From assembly GCA_002424645.1 (NCBI GenBank), contig DIKU01000130.1, positions 10,948 to 32,724 on the forward strand: 21,777 nt of DNA, given 5' to 3'. The notes below the pieces were generated by a model. The model was not told where the DNA came from. It searched no databases and saw only the letters and a program-made list of their open reading frames with translations. Shown here piece after piece: positions 21,351 through 21,777 of this stretch. The position numbers were made by a program, and so were the translations under genes. Source of the DNA: Pelobacter sp. UBA5610. Its GTDB lineage: Bacteria > Desulfobacterota > Desulfuromonadia > Desulfuromonadales > Syntrophotaleaceae. Numbering within the stretch: the first letter of the stretch is position 1; the number at the start of each line of letters is the position of its first letter.

Positions 21351-21777
21351 TCAAAAAAATTTCCTCAATCGTTTAATAGTACCGTTGCCTATGCCTTTGA
21401 CGCGTTCGAGGGCCTCCAGGCTACCAAAATCGCCATTTTTTTGGCGGTCTATCATAATTCGCTCCGCAAGACGTGGTCCAATACCCGGTAGCGCTTGCCA
21501 ATCATGGTCCTTCATGGTATCAGGGTGAAGCGGAATCCCCAGAGTGATCCGTTGCGCCGCAGGCATAAAAAAGCGCTTTACTTCAATAGTTTTCGAATCG
21601 AAACAAGATATTTCCAACCCCTCTCCTGAACGTAAGGGCCCCTTTTCCTCCAAGGATCCGGCAAGGGTTGGCGGTATTTGAAGCCCCGCCATCAGGATGA
21701 CGTCTTCGGCCCACATACCGTCAATAATTTGATGATACCCCTTGTGTTTAAATCCAGATCCCAAATAGATCGTAACA
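21351..21777 (-). CDS. Helix-hairpin-helix (ComEA-like) protein, 5' end outside window
   Basis: The frame reads to the last base of the window without a stop, so the true start is upstream. The visible 142 residues end in two HhH motifs: LPGIGPRLAERI and VKGIGNGTIKRL, separated by the DRQKNGDFGSLEAL linker. This is the ComEA-type double HhH that binds DNA backbone in a sequence-independent way. In the usual ComEA domain the first motif is preceded by LNxNxAxxxEL; here PLHPDTMKDHDWQ takes that place. The N-terminal part (KGYHQIIDGMWAEDV, EISCFDSKTIEVKRFFM) is not recognised. A competence or general DNA-binding role is possible; no other com gene is nearby. Confidence 0.75.
   Translation of the reverse strand, partial: VTIYLGSGFKHKGYHQIIDGMWAEDVILMAGLQIPPTLAGSLEEKGPLRSGEGLEISCFDSKTIEVKRFFMPAAQRITLGIPLHPDTMKDHDWQALPGIGPRLAERIMIDRQKNGDFGSLEALERVKGIGNGTIKRLRKFF

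Noticed and set aside
21330..21352. A/T-rich inverted repeat at the end of the HhH gene
   Set aside because: It is made only of A and T runs, overlaps the stop codon and has no stable GC stem, so it is too weak to call a terminator.

Overview
The window looks like chromosome from a strictly anaerobic, moderately GC-rich deltaproteobacterium of the Desulfuromonadales type (Syntrophotalea/Pelobacter, Desulfuromonas, Geobacter relatives). This is inferred from gene content: a one-chain pyruvate:ferredoxin oxidoreductase, a four-subunit 2-oxoglutarate-type ferredoxin oxidoreductase, a sigma-54 style glnK-amtB unit with an attached outer-membrane protein gene, a Lon-like protease, and several small proteins of no known function. 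I see no rRNA, tRNA, CRISPR array, insertion sequence, phage gene or defence island.

Layout. (1) 1-5.0 kb, plus strand: the 3' part of nifJ (POR) closed by a 15-bp perfect hairpin, then purE and an OFA-family MFS transporter. A gene-free stretch follows, holding a nested RNA-like fold and an extended -10 promoter overlapped by an inverted repeat. (2) 5.07-7.8 kb, plus strand: korD-korA-korB-korC, tightly packed and ended by a strong hairpin shared with the convergent fbp gene. (3) 7.8-10.5 kb: fbp (minus), a 119-aa coiled-coil protein (plus), a 74-aa charged protein (minus) and an EI24/CysZ-like membrane protein (minus). (4) 10.6-13.35 kb, minus strand: glnK-amtB-outer-membrane protein behind a good -24/-12 promoter, ending in a strong terminator. 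(5) 13.5-16.2 kb, minus strand: an 803-aa Lon-family protease. (6) 16.3-19.8 kb, plus strand: a DedA-PAP2 fusion, then aguA-aguB (agmatine to putrescine) with a 4-base ATGA overlap. (7) 19.8-21.8 kb, minus strand: an MscS-family channel, a 51-aa zinc-ribbon protein and a helix-hairpin-helix (ComEA-like) protein cut by the window edge.

How the genes work together: POR and KOR are low-potential, ferredoxin-linked 2-oxoacid enzymes joining acetyl-CoA and the TCA intermediates to the ferredoxin pool, and fbp serves gluconeogenesis from such precursors. GlnK gates AmtB under nitrogen limitation, and the third gene of that unit probably supplies an outer-membrane component. AguA and AguB make putrescine from agmatine.

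Most of the window is ordinary core metabolism. I did not find a convincing new multi-gene system. The parts most worth a second look are the untranslated structures (after nifJ, upstream of kor, between amtB and the outer-membrane gene, and in the leader of the 74-aa protein gene) and the third gene of the glnK-amtB unit.
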